Shown: positions 22,718 to 34,869 of the stretch, piece after piece
Layout of the letters: every line of letters starts with the position of its first letter
Numbering within the stretch: position 1 is the first letter of the stretch
Assembly (NCBI RefSeq): GCF_032062135.1
Contig: NC_092864.1
Span: 15,610,520 to 15,674,519, forward strand
Length of the DNA stretch: 64,000 nucleotides
Source: Pyxicephalus adspersus
Taxonomy: Eukaryota > Chordata > Amphibia > Anura > Pyxicephalidae
Reading direction: 5' to 3'
The notes under the pieces: model-generated
Databases searched by the model: none
The model's input: only the letters and a program-made list of their open reading frames with translations
What the model was told of the DNA's origin: nothing
Position numbers and translations under genes: made by a program

Positions 22718-23682
22718 ACAATAGGTATTCTTGTGCATGCTAAATATGCCAAAAACAACAAATTACACACTACCTACACATATTTGTAATAAAACACACA
22801 CCTGCCCCAATAGAGATTTATAGTTAAAACCTAAATCCATAAAACAAAAAAAAACATGACTGATAACTGATATACAGTTGGTTGATCTCATTATTCATCA
22901 TGAAAATGATGATTTAGGATATGCTTAAAGAAGGAACAGCTTTTTTTACTATCCTTCTAGGCTTCACAAAACATTGGCTTAAAAGTTCTTTCCATTCAAT
23001 TTGGAATCAGATAAAATATTTTTCATTACGATTGTCAGAAATCAATACAGCAACAAACATTCTACTGGTAAGTCAGCACACCAACTTCAGTAAAACAGTC
23101 ATCCAACTTCTAAGCATCAAACATAACGGGGGGGTATGCAAAATTATCTTTGAAAAATGAACATATAAAGCCTCCTATAGCAAGCAGTCTATATTTGAAT
23201 AATTAAAATGGAATTTAACCCCCCTCCATCAACGTTTTGAGTCCCTGGAGGTTTAAGTGATTTGCAAGCATGCATATTTCCACATTATGGCTCCTCCACT
23301 CAAACACTGATGCTTCCATCATTACCCAATCTACTTCCAGGTCCTGAGTCTTCAACCATTTTTATTGGTTGGGTCAAGATGATGTTACTAACTTTTTTAG
23401 AATGCTTTTATATTTAAAACATAATTAGCCCTACTCATATTTTTTAATATTTATATTGTTTTTATTACAAAGTTAGTTAAAAGTTTGTTAAAAAGTTAAC
23501 AAAATAAAAACACCTTTACTCAATTTGTACATTGCATTGGTCGATAAGGTATGAGGTCAAATATTAACTTGTTGTCTCCATAACATTAACTTTCAATACG
23601 GACTGCCTCCATGCTTCAGTGTGTTCAGTGCATGATGAGTTGCAGAGAGTCTAGAATTAGCTCTGCACATGCTGACAGCTAC

Positions 23683-24204
23683 TTAAAGCGTACCTAAACT
23701 CAGAATTTTCACCTTTTCATAAAAGGGTAGACAATCCTTTTATTTAAAGTAAAAATTCTGTTTGTGTTTAAAAAAAAGGGTGCAGTACCGCCCCCTTAAT
23801 TCTAGATCGCTTAGGTGATTGAGAGTGAATGGGAGAGCAGAGCAGAGCTCGGGCATGTGCAGTAGGAGCAGCCTCCTGGGATGCGTGATGTAGGTATCCC
23901 GGAGGCTATTGGCTGCTCCTACTGCACATGCCCGAGCATCAAAAGGGGAAAAATTGTCGATCTCGCACATGCGCAGTGAGGTCGGCAAGTTTGTTTCCCA
24001 ATCTACGTCACCCCAACTCCTCGGGTGATGTAGGAAGAAGAACCTGGAAGAAGAGGAGAAGATGGCGGGCCTGGAGTGCCGGACCAAGGGCGGATACCGG
24101 GACGACAGATGAAAGAAACCTCCCAATGGATCAACTGCTCTGCAGGATTGAAGGTATGTAGGATTTTTTTGTTTTGGGAAGTTTTGGGTTTACTTAATCT
24201 TTAA
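23683..24204. mobile_element. T2/Kolobok-like MITE within unit 1
   Basis: Starts TTAAAGCGTACCTAAACTCA and ends GGGTTTACTTAATCTTTAA, with TTAA at both ends. The interior has an inverted pair, GGGCATGTGCAGTAGGAGCA and TGCTCCTACTGCACATGCCC. The phrase GAAGATGGCGGGCCTGGAGT resembles a coding start but belongs to the repeat. Confidence 0.8.
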
Positions 24205-24345
24205 GAGTGAAGAATTAGACAGCTCTGTCTTTAACTGGAAACAGAAGAATTTAGCTGATCATTCGGCTGTGTGTTTACCCAAACTCTTGCTAAGCACAGA
24301 GCTAAATTTCACACTTGTTACCTGCTGTCTGGTAAATAATGGTAA

Positions 24346-24365
24346 TAATAATAATAATAATATTA

Positions 24366-24398
<33 letters not shown>

Positions 24399-24403
24399 AA
24401 TAA
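24346..24403. repeat. (ATT)n / (AAT)n microsatellite
   Basis: Opposed AAT and ATT runs, about 58 bases. A shorter version lies at the matching place in unit 2 (about 28523-28563). Confidence 0.95.
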
Positions 24404-24645
24404 CACTGGTCAACAAACATATTCTTGCCATACAGAATAAAGTCATTTGAGGTTATGTTTGATGCACAGTTGGTTTTGCTAGATTGGCTCTAGTTTTTGA
24501 AATGATCTCAATAATAACCTCACAGAAAACTAATGAAACATGAAAATTAGGCAAAATTAAACTAAATATGCCTATGTATACAAAATTAAATTTTTGAAAT
24601 AGTTAATCTCAGTATATTCTATATTCAGTATATTAACAGAACTAA

Positions 24646-25780
24646 TCACAAAGAAGTAATTGAAAAACTCAGTTTGTATGATTTCTTTTTATGCTGATGA
24701 TCAGGACAATCACGTTGAAGGCTCAAGCAGTAGTCTGCCATCATGTGTCTATCCCATCTGCTCTGATACATTTCTTCCACCACCTTTATATCTTGATGGA
24801 ACCTCTCCCCTTGTTCCTCACTGAAATCGCCAAGGTTTTCTGGAAATTTTTCGAAATTGCTAGGAAGATAGTGTACCTTTATGCTCATAGTAGCACCCAA
24901 ATTTTTAAGAAGTTCTTCACTACCATGACATAGCTGTGCCAGGCAGAAGCTTCAGTATCAGTCATGTAACTTGTGAAATTTGAATCATTTATCAGTTTCC
25001 GAATTTGCGGCCCATCAAAATTCCTGCTTTTAATTTTTCAGTACTCAATCTAGGGAAGATTCTACAAATGTATTTGAAGCAATTACCATCCTTGTTCAGA
25101 GCTCCAACAAATTGCTTCATTAATCCCAAATTTATGTGTAGTGGAGGGAGAATGATTTTTTCTTTGTCAACCATTGGCTCGTTAATAATGTTCGCTGCAC
25201 CTTTTTCCATGTTTTCCCTTGGAGGCCATGTCACTTTTTTCCAGTGATCCTGCTTTGCTCTACTATCCCACTAGCAGATAAAACATGGGTAATTTGTGTA
25301 TCTACTTTGCCACCATTTTTAAATCAACACATATGGACCATTGGTGTTCATGATAGCAAAGCTTTTGTAGGATCATTTTGATATTTTCATATTCTTCTTT
25401 AAGTTTTGTTGAGTGACCAATTGGAATTGATGCATAGCAGTTGTCATTATACAGTAAAACAGATTTCAAACTTCGAGTGGAACTGTCTATGAAAAGCTGC
25501 CAGTCCTCTGCTTGGTATTCTGGTACTCCCATATGGGCTAGTAGTCCAGGGATGTTACAACAGTACATGGGGTCTCCATCTTCACTGAAATATGATAGGA
25601 GTGTCACCTCTGTTGTCCTATAAACTGTTATTTTAACTTCCGGTCTCAGGCAGTTATTTTCTTTTAGCCTGGATGCTAAAAGTTCAGATACTTGTTTTGA
25701 CAGACTTAGGTCACATATTAAATCATTGAGCTCTTCTTGGGAGAACTGCTGGTTTGATGAAACACTTCCTTCATATTCAT
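24646..25780 (-). pseudogene. Uncharacterised transposon-like protein family, truncated copy
   Basis: Read right to left, the frames give YCCNIPGLLAHMG, WQLFIDSSTRSLKSVLLYND, WSICVDLKMV, LPPLHINLGLMKQFVGALNK and NLGDFSEEQGERFHQDIK, ending RWDRHMMADYCLSLQRDCPD and a basic tail. I recognise this as a family present as uncharacterised predicted proteins in many animals, likely transposon-encoded. Candidate acidic residues (FID at 25485-25487, CVD at 25323-25325, EQGE) could be an RNase-H-type D-D-E triad; that is inference. The copy is broken: its N-terminal part is cut off where the unit meets the CR1, part of the central GQQ-Y region is deleted, and frames shift at least twice. Confidence 0.7.
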
Positions 25781-25960
25781 TCCCCCTAGACAGTATGAAG
25801 CATGCATGTTAGCCCCCAAGTGCATAATTTTACATTTATCTATATTAAATGTCATTTGCCACTTGGCTGCCCAATCAAACAGTACATCCAGGTCTGCTTG
25901 TAGATTATAGACATTTACAACTTGTGTCCAACTGTCACTTTCTATGTTATCTGAAAATAA
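25781..25960 (-). mobile_element. CR1 LINE, continuation after the 3-kb insertion
   Basis: TATGAAGCATGCATGTTAGC and CCCAAGTGCATAA repeat the CR1 sequence seen at 22681-22717, then run on into new CR1 sequence (CATTTGCCACTTGGCTGCCC, CATCCAGGTCTGCTTGTAGA). The overlap is a target duplication of about 45 bp made when unit 1 was inserted. Confidence 0.75.
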
Positions 25961-26075
25961 TTATCCCTCTCTGAATATATCAACAGACTACAGGGTGAAT
26001 ACCTTTTAGGCTGTGAAGACGGGGTATGAGTAGCTTGGCCAGAGAAAACTGGTAAGGACACTGCTAATGACATTT

Positions 26076-26520
26076 AAGGCTTAATTTATAAAGGAGCAAA
26101 TCACCATTGAAGTGGTGTTATGTTCAGAATATTAACAGCAATATTGGATTTGGCCCATTTATAAAAGATGGGCTTTAGCTAATGTCGGTATATTTATAAT
26201 ATGATGATCAGACCTGTTGTACCTGTAGACCTGCCTATAGAGATTGCCATTTGAATAGTAGTATTTTCCAAAGAAATTTATAAAGGTTAGCGATTTTTTT
26301 TTTTTAAACATCCCCATCACTACTTTTCTCAAGTTTCCAAAACTAGCATATTTGACGTTAATTAAAGTGAATGGACTCATAGGCCTCTTTTAAATGTGGT
26401 GATCATTTGGTCCATTTGAGTGAATGCAACTTCAGGTTGACAATTCTGGATAATTACATTATGGTGATAAAAGCACTGATCACCACCTTGGAAAATCTGA
26501 TTGTCCTTTTATAAGCCTTT
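26076..26520. mobile_element. Probable foldback element with AAGGCTT...AAGCCTT ends
   Basis: Left end AAGGCTTAATTTATAAAGGA and right end TCCTTTTATAAGCCTTT are inverted. GGTGGTG-like stretches further in can also pair. Several internal TTTATAAA sequences recall the other foldback elements here. The arms are quite diverged. Confidence 0.5.
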
Positions 26521-26812
26521 CTCTACAAAGGTGGCAATCAGATTCAAAAGATGGAGAACAAGGCAAAAAAAGGCAATTTATCAGATCACCAATGTTTAGT
26601 CTACCAATTTACTGTTCTGACAGCCCACAATATAATTTTGGAGCACATTTTGGGTAGCTAACCTGGTCATTTTCAGTACTTGCAGGGTCTTTAAAACAAT
26701 AAAACCTGGCAGATAAATTCCTTATATGTTCTTAATAAAAGGTTTTCTGCCACAAACAATTATTACCACTGTCAGGGAGGGTTTCCAGACCCAATCTTTC
26801 AAAATCATAGCC

Positions 26813-28524
26813 ACAATAAGTATTCTTGTGCATGCTAAATATGCCAAAAACAACAAATTACACACTACCTACACATATTTGTAATAAAAGACACACCTGG
26901 CCCAATAGAGATTTATAGTTAAAACCTATATCCATAAAATAAAAAAAACTGATATACAGTTGGTTGATCTCATTATTCATCATGAAAATGTATATAAATC
27001 TTTTTAGGATATGCTCAAAGAAGGAACAGCTTTTCTTACTATTTTTCTAGGCTTCACAAAACATTGGCTTAAAAGTTCTTTCCATTCAATTTTGAATCTG
27101 ATAAAATATTTTTTATTACGATTGTCAGAAATCAATACAGCAACAAACATTCTACTGGTAAGTCAACACACGGAAGTCTTTACATTGTACCCCTCTGTAA
27201 TGTTGTATACTAGCATGGCATCCAATATCCAACTTCTAGGCATCAACCCTATCTGGGGGTATACAAAATTATTTTTAAAAATGAACATATAAAGCCTCCT
27301 ATATAAAGCAGTCTATATTTGAATCATTAAAATGGAATTTAACCCCCCTCCATCAACATTTTGAGTCCCTTGAGGTTTTAGTGATTTGCAAGCATGCATA
27401 TTTCCACATTATGGCTCCTCCACTCAAACAATGATGCTTCCATCATTACCCAATCTACTTCCAGGTCCTGAGTCTTCAACCATTTTTTTGTTTGGGTCAA
27501 GATGATGTTACTACCTTTTTTAGAATGCTTTCATTTTTAAAACATAATTAGCCCTACTCATATTTTTTATTTTTTAATATTTATATTGTTTTTATTACAT
27601 TAAAAAGTTAACAAAATAAACAACTTCACTTAATTTGCAAATTGCATTGGTTGATAAGGTAAAAGGTCAAATGTCAACTTGTTGTCTCCATAACATTAAC
27701 ATTCAATACGGACTGCTTCCATGCTTCAGTGTGTTCAGCTAATGCAGAGTCTAGCATTAGCTCTGCACATGCTGACAGCTACTTAAAGTGTACCTAAACT
27801 CAGAATTGTCACTTTTCATAAAATGGCAGGCAACCCTTTTATTTAAAGTAACAATTCTGTTTGTTTGTGTTTTTTTTTTTGATACAACACCCTTTTTTAA
27901 AAAAAAAAAAGGTTGCAGTACCGCCCCCTTTATCCTCGATTACTTAGCTGATTAAGAATAAATGGGAGAGCAGAGCAGAGCTCGGGCATGTGCAGTAGGA
28001 GCAGCCTCCTGGGATGTGTGATTTAGGTATCCCGGGAGGCTATTGGCTGCTCCTACTGCACATGCCCGAGCATCAGAAGGAGCCCTTTACATCAAAAGGG
28101 GAAAAATTGTCAATCTCGCACATGCGCAGTGAGGTCGGCAAGTTTGTTTCCCAATCTATGCCACCCCAACTCGCACCTGCGTCGGGTGACGTAGGAAGAA
28201 GAACCCGGAAGAAGAGAAGAAGATGGTGGGCCTGGGGTGCCGGACCAAAGGCGGATACCGGGACAACAGATGAAAGAAACCTCCCGATGGATCGACTGCT
28301 CTACATTGATGGATTGGATTGAAGGTAAGTAGGATTTTTTTTGTTTTGGGAAGTTTTGGGTTTACTTAATCTTTAAGAATGAAGAACTAGATACCTCTGT
28401 CTTTAACTGGAAACAGAAGAATTTAGCTGATCATTCGGCTGTGTGTTTACCCAAACTCTTGCTATGCACAGAGCTAAATTTCACACTTGTTACCTGCTGT
28501 CTGGTAAATAATGTTAATACCTAA

Positions 28525-28555
<31 letters not shown>

Positions 28556-29852
28556 ATTAATAACACTGGTCAACAAACATATTCTTGCCATACAGATTAA
28601 AGTAATTTGAGGTTATGTTTGATGCACAGTTGGTTTTGCTAGATTGGCTCTAGTTTTTGAAATAATGATCTCAATAATAACCTCACAGAAATCTAATGAA
28701 ACATGAAAATTAGGCAAAATTGAACTAAATATGCCTATGTATACAAAATTAAATTTTTGAAATACTTAATCTCCGTATATTCTATATTCAGTATATTTAC
28801 AGAACTAATCACAAAGAAGTAATTGAAAAACTCAGTTTGTATCATTTCCTTTTATGCTGATGCATGATGCCTTCGTCTGCCATCATGTGTCTATCCCATC
28901 TGCCCTGATACCTTTCTTCCATCACCTTTAAATCTTGATCGTATCTCTCCCCTTGTTCCTCACTGAAATCGCCAAGGTTTTCTGGAAATTTTTGCAAATT
29001 GCTAGGAAGATAGTGTACCTTTATGCTCATAGTAGCACACACATTTTTGATGGGCACGTATTTCGGCCCATCAAAGATTCCTGCTTTTAATTTTTCAGTA
29101 CTCAATCCAGGGAAGAATCTACAAATGTATTTGAAGCAATCACTGTCCTTGTTCAGAGCTCCAACAAATTGCTTCATTAATCCCAACTTTATGTGTAGTG
29201 GAGGGAGAATTATTTTTTCTTTGTCAACCAATGGCTCGTTAATGATGTTCGCTGCATCTTTTTCCATGTTTTCCCTTGGAGGCCATGTCACTTTTTTCCC
29301 GTGATCCTGCTTTGTTCTACTATCCCACAAGCAGATGAAACATGGGTACTTTGTGTATTCACTTTGCTGTCCAAGTAGGAATTTCACCATTTTTAAAATC
29401 AACACATATGGACCATTGGTGTTCATGATAGCAAAGCTTTTGTAAGACCATTTGGATATTTTCATATTTTCTTTAAGTTTTGTTGAGTAACCAATTGGAA
29501 CTGATGCAAACCAGTTGCCATTATACAGTAAAACAGATTTCAAACTTCGAGTGGAACTGGCTATGAAAAGCCGCCAGTCTTTTGCTCGGTATTCTGGTCC
29601 TCCCATATGGGCTAGTAGTCCAGGGATGTTACAACAGTACACAAAGTCTCCATCTTCACTGAAATATGTTAGGAGTGTCACCTCTCTTGTCCTATAAACT
29701 GTTATTTTAACTTCCGGTCCCAGACAGTTCTTTTCTTTTAGTCGAGATGCTAGAAGTTCAGATGCTTGTTTTGACAGACTTAGGTCACGTATTAAATCAT
29801 TGAGCTCTTCTTGGGGGAACTGCTGGTTTGATGAAACACTTCCTTCAAATTC
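26813..29852. repeat. 3-kb duplicated unit, copy 2
   Basis: The partner of 22718-25780, offset by about 4095 bases at the left end and 4072 at the right, with a net small deletion. Unit 2 lacks about 110 bases that unit 1 has at 24905-25012 and differs near the C-terminal end of the reading frame, so it is not the direct template of the present unit 1. On the right the transposon-like gene continues past the unit boundary to 30338. Confidence 0.85.
27783..28376. mobile_element. T2/Kolobok-like MITE within unit 2
   Basis: Starts TTAAAGTGTACCTAAACTCA and ends TTTACTTAATCTTTAA. Same position and orientation as the MITE in unit 1, so it was present before the unit was duplicated. It is longer because of T-rich and A-rich expansions near 27870-27910. 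Confidence 0.8.
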
Positions 29853-30338
29853 ACTACCACTGCTAACTCCTGGATTACACTCCAAACCCTGTATATCCTC
29901 CATGTCCGATACAGGAATATCAGGGAGTGTACTGAACACTGGTATGGGAACATCAGCACCATGCGGCACAGGTCGTCTTGCGGATTCCAATCACGGTACT
30001 CCCACTTGTTTTTCTTGTAACGATTGAAACCTTTTACATTCACAGCACAAAAATAACAATCCTTATGATGATTTTTGGGCTCTCGCCATACCATAGGTAC
30101 ACCAAATTTCAAACGTTTCAGTTTTCCATTTTTCCACTGACATAGACACTCTACACAAGTTTTGCACACCATATGGGGAGCCCAAATCTTGGTCCCCCAG
30201 TTTAATACCAAAATATGTAAGATATGCTTGTTTCACAAATTCTGTAAAGTTTCTTTTCAGTTTTTGCTGGGAATAGTCACCACAAATTTAGCAAAATACA
30301 TTAGGATCATTTAAACAACTTCTTCTTGAAGAACTCAT
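28842..30338 (-). pseudogene. Uncharacterised transposon-like protein family, near-full-length broken copy
   Basis: The start is at 30336-30338 (MSSSRRSCLNDPNVFC), followed at once by a stop where the family continues with ICGDY. A shifted frame then gives a Cys-rich zinc-binding-like segment (APHMVCKTCVECLCQWKNGK, FGVPMVWREPKNHHKDCYFC). After another shift a 382-codon frame runs to 28842 (LNDLIRDLSLSKQASELLAS, then LLGQQSEYTKYPCFICLWDS). That frame looks intact but is not: about 90 bases near 29400-29490 are read out of the family frame between two compensating one-base indels. The Asp of FIDSS is Ala here (29559-29561), and about 110 bases of the C-terminal region are deleted. No product is expected to work. 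Confidence 0.7.
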
Positions 30339-30656
30339 ATTTCTGTAAAAAAAGAAAACGTATGAAATAAAAAGATGGCTTAATGAAAGTTCCATGAAAA
30401 TAATGCTACATTTATTATATAATATGCAAAACATCAGTGTAAAGATCTTTGTAATCATCTTTATCATCAATAAAGATTGATAATATTATGCTGCGTTAAC
30501 ATTTGTTGTTAGTAAAATTGTCTATTCCGATTCCTGCATCACAAGAACTACAGCCAATTCAATGAAACTGATGTAATTTCTGGATTCAGCAGACCTGAAA
30601 CACACTAAATAAATGGAAATTTGGCAAGTGAAAAAATATTTTTGTTAAGCTGTGTA

Positions 30657-30683
30657 ATAAACAGTATTTATATATATATACAG

Positions 30684-30715
<32 letters not shown>

Positions 30716-30717
30716 GA
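30657..30717. repeat. (TA)n microsatellite, interrupted
   Basis: Two TA runs split by CAGTATTTA, at the tail end of the adjoining reversed L2 element. Confidence 0.9.
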
Positions 30718-30975
30718 TATAGATAGCGCCAACATATTACGCAGAGCTGTACAATAAATTGGGGTTGCAAATGACAGGCAGATACAGACAGTGACACAGG
30801 AGGAAGAGAGGACCTTGCTCAGAAGAGCTTACAATCTAAGAGTAGGGGTAGCAGCATACAATAGGAGGGGATATGGATTGGTGGGTGAGTACTGGGGGTT
30901 TAAGAGTCAGAAGAAGATGGGTAGGCAAGTTTAAAAAAGTGGGTTTTAAATGAGCAGAAAGTAGGATGAGGAATA
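30718..30975 (-). mobile_element. L2-type LINE 3' end, reverse orientation
   Basis: GCGCCAACATATTACGCAGA, GACAGTGACACAGGAGGAAG and GAGCTTACAATCTAAGAG on the plus strand are the reversed LINE 3' UTR. The element ends near AAATGAGCAGAAAGTAGG. Confidence 0.85.
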
Positions 30976-31948
30976 TATATATTATATTTTTTTATACGAA
31001 GTGTTCATATGCAACACTCAAAATGGACCTTACTGAATCAAATTAAAAATATTTTCAAAGTATTATTTTACTTTTTTAGCACTGGTCAAATAATGACTGT
31101 AGTGAAAGTTGGATGGGCAATAGGAATATTTGTTGAACAAATGAAACATATTTTTACCTTGGCACATTTTGACTGTGGAAGGGATAAATTGGAAAAGTTC
31201 AACTGTTATTTAGCCCTTAGAAAATCTCACTCAACTCGCCTCCTTATAGCTGCCATGGTAACATGAGAACATGCATCCATGAATTACAAGTGCCAAAAAC
31301 CTATGTGACTGAATATTAGCATCTAATGAAACAATAAATAAGTAGAGATTTCTTTGATAGGAAGATAAAATGATCAGTAGAGACAAAAGCCATTGAATAT
31401 ATTTGTATATCTTGGCTTTGTCTGTAAAAGTTGAAATTAGTTGTACATATTCTTTGGGGGGGGCAAAGTGGTCCTTTACTGGGACTATAACTCACACAAT
31501 AAGAAGATGTGATAGAAAAAACAGGGCCAAACTAGACTTTTATAGCTGCGTATATTTGGATCTAATGGAATCTGTTAGTTGGAAGATGTTTTCAATCATG
31601 GACTGGATCACCCAGGTTCTCCTACAAAAGTCTATCTTGGAGAGCTTTGATAACTCAGTTCCCGATTTCACACGTTCTTTTGGAAAGGCTGGTATAGCAA
31701 CTAAGCAAAGCCATAGTTTTTAAATAGGATGTTTAAAAGGATATGATGGTCATATATCTTGAATTTTGTGCCATACAAGATAACATGCAATAATTGCCAT
31801 GGACTTTATTTATTACCTTCAAGTCTTCTACAGTTTGGACTCTCTATCAACCCATACAAACATAAATTTTGGCATTGAGGAAATACCAAGGTAAGCTGTC
31901 CGCTGCATTACATGGCAAATCATAACTCAAAATCTATTTCTAAGCATA

Positions 31949-31983
<35 letters not shown>

Positions 31984-33569
31984 GCAACAAAAATGTATTT
32001 GACATCAGCTCCTTTACATAACATCTGAGAACAGGATAAATAATTCATCCTTCTTTTTCATTTAACTCTGTCCCTTTTGGGGATTGTTCAATGACCACTG
32101 AAGAGAAGGAACGTCAATGGCATTTAATGTAGTAAAATGAGAATATTACAAGGTGGGGTATTCAGGAGCTTTCTGATTTCATTGGAGGTGCATGAGGTTT
32201 CTGACTATAATAGGAAAGAAAACCAGGGGAAATTGAGTGCAGAAGGCCAAACCTTTGAATACTTGTCAGCCTTGTTCAAATACAAAAAGCAGTGCTGGCA
32301 CCTATCATCTAAGGGGCTTTGACAGCTATCAGACAACTGCCATTGATGGAATTGATGAATATTAAATGGGATTATACATATCTGTATATGATCCCCTACC
32401 TTAAAGTGTATGGAAATGCTAAAAGAATAAAAAAAGACTTAATGTCGGGTTGCATTGGCTTCCTATACTGGAGCACGCACTATAAAAAAGAGCAGGGAGC
32501 TATTTAAAAACAGTTAGCGTCATCTAAACAACAAATTAGTCATTGTGCTGCAAAAATGTAAATAATTCACCAGGCATGTACTGAGTCATTCTGTTCAGTC
32601 TGACCTTGATTCAATAAGTTTTCCTGTTAGGCACCAGTTTTTATTAGGATAGTTTTGTATTTACTACCATCTGTAGAATGGCACAAAGTACAAAGGCAGG
32701 TAAAGAATGATTTAAGCAAAAATAATTTTGCAGTGAAGTGAGCTATTCATGCAAAATGTGTTTTTGAACAGAAAAACCTTTTGTTTAGAGAATGATTTGT
32801 AGTTAAGGGTCATTCAGTTTATTTCACTTACTGTATTATGAATTTGTTGTTTTGTGTATTTGGTCAAAGTTTGCATACTGCCACAATTTTTTGCTTTTTA
32901 AAAAAAAGAAAACTAAAATAATGAGGTTGATGAGGAGCCATTATATGACACAAAAGAATGTCCAGGTAGGTGAAAAGCATCTCTGTAATCCTTAAACCCA
33001 TTGTCATATCATTCTGAGTGTGTCATTGACTAAAAGAAATTTGATAAAAGGTAAAAAGTTTACTAAAATGTCAGGGTAAAGAAAACTCTGATTTTTTATG
33101 CTTAGTAGGTAGTATCATTTGTTTTATTACAGTTGTTGATATTTTTTATTTTTTATAAACTATTCCTAACTCCGATCCCAACTGTCCTACCAAAGTAACT
33201 TTTTCATGTGGAGGTTAGCAATGGCACCCTACAAATTTCTTTCTTACACTTTCTTTAAAGAGTGTACAATTTTTCAATACCTCCTACCCCCCAACCTTCT
33301 GCAGAAATGTGTTTATCCTAACAAGATTGCTAAACTCCATTGATCTTGCAGAAAATGATCCATAATAGATTAAATGACTTTGCTATGTTTTCCAATCTTT
33401 GTGCTTATTTTACATGAAGTAGTGATAAGAAGGAAAGGTGCTGAAGGCTGCCAGGAACGTAAAGGATCTGACACTCCGGGAAGTGTTGATTTTCTGCCAA
33501 AACAACAACCAGGATTCCCAATCTCACTAATTGCATACTAGCTCAGAGTCATTGTATGTTTTATTAGTA

Positions 33570-33601
<32 letters not shown>

Positions 33602-34159
33602 ATAAAAGACTAGGTGATTGCATCATTAAAAACTAGTTTTGCAATGGCAGTTCACATATAAGAACTTTGCAGGTGATTGCAAATGTAACAGTTTATTTTC
33701 AGCTTCCTAAAATACGCTAGAATCTTCTGGAATGTAAAACAACAAAGGCAGTGTCCTTCCTCGTTACATTGTAGTATATTATTTTCTGATAACTAACATG
33801 TTAAGGTGACCTAAAGCTTTGTACCCATTTTTTCACATTCTAACGAAATTTAAGTGTTGGTTTTTCTCCATACCTCTCCTATTCGTCTTTAGGATAAAGG
33901 CCAATAATGGATTACAATGACATTGAATTACTGAAATACAAGTGTTTTGTGGAAGATTACAGGAAATGGCAATTGAAATGGCATTGAAATCTGTCATTCA
34001 AAGTTGAATTCAAGTTTTTATTACTTTACCTTTGAACAATAGATAAAAGAGATTTTACCCTCTCAAAATGTATTGTGTTCATGCTGCTAGAGCCCCCAAT
34101 ATTTCAACTTCTGGAGAAGAGTGTATGTGTCCTCCTATCTCATTACTTATTGTCTGAGC
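30976..34159. other. Intron 1, largely unrecognised, with simple repeats
   Basis: Contains (TA)n at about 31953-31979 and (GAAA)n at 33569-33602. The remainder is AT-rich with no element, exon or RNA gene that I could support. Confidence 0.5.
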
Positions 34160-34467
34160 CAGGGGTCCCCAACCCCCTGTCCGTGGGGGGGGGGCTTGGG
34201 GGACGCACCTGCCATAGCCGCGCGCCATGTCTCCCGTATGCATCACAGGCTCAAGGAGGTGGGTGGGTTGTGTCTCTGGACACAACCTGCCCACTCTCCC
34301 ATCCCAGGCTCTGACCTGTGATAGGACAGTGAGCAGTTTCTGGCATCATGATGTCACCCTGGGGGGAAGTTTCTTCCCCTTTGAGTGACACACGGCTCCC
34401 CGCACATGTGCAGGTCGGATTCCATGCAATTAGTGGTCCACAATGTGCAAAAGGTTGGGGACTACTG
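34160..34467. mobile_element. hAT-like MITE with 8-bp target duplication
   Basis: Ends CAGGGGTCCCCAACCCC and GGTTGGGGACTACTG. Flanks GTCTGAGC (34152-34159) and GTCTAAGC (34468-34475) match at seven of eight positions, the hAT target size. The GC-rich interior includes GTGTCTCTGGACACAACC, a small palindrome shared with 34870-35135. Confidence 0.85.
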
Positions 34468-34869
34468 GTCTAAGCAACCTTCCACTTATCATGGAATTGT
34501 GGTGCCACTAGCCGACTTGGCTGGAGCAACAACAAGGAACAGAATCTAAAACACCAACCTCTAGCTTCACCAGCACACCCCACAATGGGTGATGGTCTTT
34601 GGGAAGTCATGCCCCAGTTGTGGTCCATGAACAGACTGGAGCTGGCAATAGCTGGCAGTACCAGGAATGGGTAGTGGTTCAGAATCTTGAGACAGTATGG
34701 TAGTGAGAAAAGGCCGAGGTCAGGATAGGTAGCAACCAGGGATGGTCAGGTGGAGATCAAAAGCCAGAGAAGCTAAGCGCTGTACCAATTCATGAAACAA
34801 AGACGTAGTGAAGGAGTGAAAGACGTAGTGAAGCCCCCCCAACGGGGTCAGGAGAAGGACCCGCTGGGA

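Larger units (their letters stand above)
22718..25780. repeat. 3-kb duplicated unit, copy 1
   Basis: Runs from ACAATAGGTATTCTTGTGCA to TGAAACACTTCCTTCATATT and aligns along its length with 26813-29852 in the same orientation. In the first 160 bases after 22921 only about nine differ from 27011 onward. Both units carry the same nested T2-like MITE and the same ATT run at matching places, so they share a common ancestor younger than the MITE insertion. Copy 1 sits inside a CR1 LINE with about 45 bases of CR1 repeated on both sides. Confidence 0.85.

Noticed and set aside
23740..24161. 128- and 77-codon frames in opposite directions
   Set aside because: They lie fully inside the T2-like MITE and its hairpin arms.
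22921..27292. Plus-strand frames starting MLKEGTAF present in both 3-kb units (22921 and 27011)
   Set aside because: Both units are similar throughout, coding or not. The two frames diverge after about 55 residues through indels and show no domain, so conservation reflects shared ancestry only.
28842..29990. The 382-codon minus-strand frame as an intact gene
   Set aside because: It contains a stretch read out of the family frame, a deletion of about 110 bases, and lost N-terminal coding by a stop and frameshifts. Annotated as a pseudogene.
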